Source of the DNA: Photobacterium frigidiphilum
GTDB lineage: Bacteria; Pseudomonadota; Gammaproteobacteria; Enterobacterales; Vibrionaceae
Reading direction: 5' to 3'
Assembly: GCF_003025615.1 (NCBI RefSeq)
Contig: NZ_PYMJ01000043.1
Location: forward strand, 1 to 43,131
DNA: 43,131 nt
The position numbers were made by a program, and so were the translations under genes. The notes below the pieces were generated by a model. The model was given only the letters and a program-made list of their open reading frames with translations, searched no databases and was not told where the DNA came from. Of this stretch, positions 41,883 to 43,131 are shown one piece after another (position 1 is the stretch's first letter; every line of letters begins with the position of its first letter).

Positions 41883-42391
41883 CCGCTCTTTCCTTTTTTT
41901 ATGAGCATTTTTTATTGCTTATAACCTAATGATGTTTATTCATTTTTTGTGAATAAACGCACCCAATAGGCAATATGTTACATATAGCTCAGTTAATTTA
42001 TAAGCGTGAATAAAAACAAAAAAAAGATTAATAATTGCGCTGAAGATCTGATTATCAACTAACCAAGTAAGCATTCGCAGTGTGAATATTCTCTTTGTAA
42101 GTGATTTGACTGGTCAATCAAATGAAATTGTATGTAACTTATCTGACTAATTAATCCAGATGGGAAATCTGTGACTGCAGCAGTCACGCTGTAAATACGT
42201 AATGGGCATAGCAAGGGAGGAGACCATCTGACCTTGTAGGCCACATACCAGCGGACCGCCATTAGAATAGTGGTGGAAGGAAACTGTTTTAGTGAGAACA
42301 CTCTAATTTAAATTCTTATTCTGTTTATAAGCAGTCAGGCAATACTCACTGGCTGACTGCAGATTTTATAGGAATGAGGGAGGAGGCAATA
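41883..42391. other. Divergent promoter region between the protease and the phasin
   Basis: About 510 bases without a gene. A hairpin at 42171-42187 (GTGACTG / CAGTCAC) and another at 42331-42360 (GCAGTCAG / CTGACTGC) lie in the phasin leader. The second is followed by AGATTTTAT and may act as an attenuator just before the ribosome site. Long AT-rich stretches near 41.9-42.0 kb suit promoters. Confidence 0.45.
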
Positions 42392-42784
42392 ATGGGCATC
42401 TTTAAACAAACATCTGAAGATATAATCAAAGAGAAAAAGCTTTATAACATTTGGTTTGCTGGACTGGGCGCATACGCAAAGAGCGCTGAAGAAATAAACC
42501 AGTTATCCGGTAAAAGCCAAAGTTTATTTGATGAGTTGGTTGAGCGTGGCCGTGCCGTTGAATTAAAGACTAAAGAACGAGTACATACTGATCAGAGCCA
42601 CACGTCAGTTGCGATTGAAGGACGCATGCACCAAATGGTGTATAAATTTGTTGGTATCGACAATGAGCGTTTAGATCGTGTTAATGACAAAATCGATCAA
42701 CTAACGGCAAACATTGAAGCGTTATTAGCTCGCCAACAAGAGAAAATAAAACCTGCTGCAAATAAATCAACCAACCGTTGCTAA
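42392..42784 (+). CDS. Phasin-family (polyhydroxyalkanoate granule-associated) protein
   Basis: 130 residues from ATG 42392, fixed by AGGAGG at 42381-42386; an upstream in-frame ATG at 42374 is rejected. The phrase KLYNIWFAGLGAYAKSAEEI, then FDELVERGRAVELKTKERV, is typical of PhaF/PhaI-like phasins, which coat PHA storage granules through an amphipathic helix. The C-terminal third looks coiled (RVNDKIDQLTANIEALLARQ). A PHA synthase is not in the window. Confidence 0.75.
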   Translation: MGIFKQTSEDIIKEKKLYNIWFAGLGAYAKSAEEINQLSGKSQSLFDELVERGRAVELKTKERVHTDQSHTSVAIEGRMHQMVYKFVGIDNERLDRVNDKIDQLTANIEALLARQQEKIKPAANKSTNRC

Positions 42785-42884
42785 AGAGGCACTAACTACT
42801 CTGGCGTAGCACGGTAAGCCGAAAAAGAGGTAGTTGCAGGATTATTTGAGACAACGAAAAATCACTACAAAAAAGGAATTTTCT

Positions 42885-42977
42885 ATGAGTGATAAAAAGG
42901 GGGAAATCCCGAACCTGGTTCGTCCATTGATAAAAAAGCTACTTAATAAGTACAAGAAAAAGACGACCGATATTTAA
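42885..42977 (+). CDS. Small basic peptide after the phasin
   Basis: A 30-codon ORF, MSDKKGEIPNLVRPLIKKLL followed by NKYKKKTTDI, with AAAAGGAATT seven or so bases ahead. It is strongly basic and amphipathic. It lies 100 bases after the phasin on the same strand. The good ribosome site and composition suggest a real peptide, perhaps granule-associated, but no family is known to me. Confidence 0.45.
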   Translation: MSDKKGEIPNLVRPLIKKLLNKYKKKTTDI

Positions 42978-43107
42978 CGTAACACCAGTAATGCGTCTCG
43001 CGGATGTTAGAACCATTTAGAAGTGTCAGGTTTGAGCCAGATAGAAATGTCATGCTGAACTAACTTCAAAACACCATTTACTTAATGTGTGCTCTGGAGC
43101 CAATGAG

Positions 43108-43131
43108 ATGTTGCTGACTATGACTGATAAC
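43108..43131 (+). CDS. Probable start of a transposase gene (cut by window edge)
   Basis: ATG at 43108, with CTGGAG ahead, opens MLLTMTDN to the edge. The upstream sequence (GTCAGGTTTGAGCCAGATAG, AAATGTCATG) looks like the leader of an ISNCY-type element, where transposases begin similarly. Only eight codons are visible, so this is tentative. Confidence 0.35.

Noticed and set aside
1..43131. CRISPR arrays, tRNA or rRNA genes
   Set aside because: No regularly spaced repeats and no tRNA/rRNA-like sequence were noticed on either strand; short tandem or palindromic repeats were explained otherwise.

Overview
The window looks like a piece of a gammaproteobacterial chromosome, most likely Vibrionaceae and probably Photobacterium-like. 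This rests on general protein resemblance (AGCS symporter, SgrR, DUF3108 next to PurU, phasin, secreted S8 protease), the moderate AT content and the many IS6/IS5-type insertion remnants. No rRNA, tRNA or CRISPR array was seen. It is an accessory, IS-scarred region with at least three metabolic modules.

Layout. 1-3.0 kb: the end of an IS3-like element, an Na+/alanine-glycine symporter and a VOC-fold protein. 3.5-5.8 kb: a decay zone with an Mrr-type nuclease interrupted by an in-frame stop, a frameshifted tagatose-bisphosphate aldolase remnant and IS6 scraps. 5.8-9.0 kb: sgrR, a divergent 54-codon membrane peptide ORF and an FG-GAP repeat secreted protein. 9.1-10.0 kb: a mosaic of IS6 remnant, 109-bp MITE and NRPS fragment.

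10.0-17.4 kb: a LacI-type regulator divergent from a seven-gene mannose-family PTS operon. It encodes a fused phosphomannose isomerase, EIIA, EIIB, EIIC, EIID, an AGE-fold sugar isomerase/epimerase and a cupin phosphoglucose isomerase. Together these can import a hexose as its 6-phosphate and bring it to fructose-6-P and glucose-6-P.

17.7-30.5 kb: three intact LysR regulators and one LysR fragment, a secreted C45 (penicillin-acyltransferase-like) amidohydrolase, and a six-gene run: ptb, buk, CoA-acylating aldehyde dehydrogenase, class III aminotransferase, Fe-alcohol dehydrogenase and a class I aminotransferase. I read this as a redox-balanced pathway that deaminates an amine to an aldehyde. 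The aldehyde is then dismutated to an alcohol and an acyl-CoA, and ATP is harvested through acyl-phosphate. No microcompartment shell genes and no transporter accompany it. This is the best candidate for an undescribed system here.

30.5-34.7 kb: broken porin-like, IS6 and IS5 remnants with two unrecognised proteins. 35.2-39.2 kb: housekeeping-like genes (DUF3108, purU, alpha/beta hydrolase, DUF2784, a tandem GST-N protein). 39.3-41.9 kb: a second MITE copy, then a secreted subtilase with a separately encoded propeptide/inhibitor-like protein. 42.4-43.1 kb: a phasin, a 30-residue basic peptide and the start of another probable transposase gene.

All assignments come from reading the sequence and recalling family signatures. 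No database search was run.
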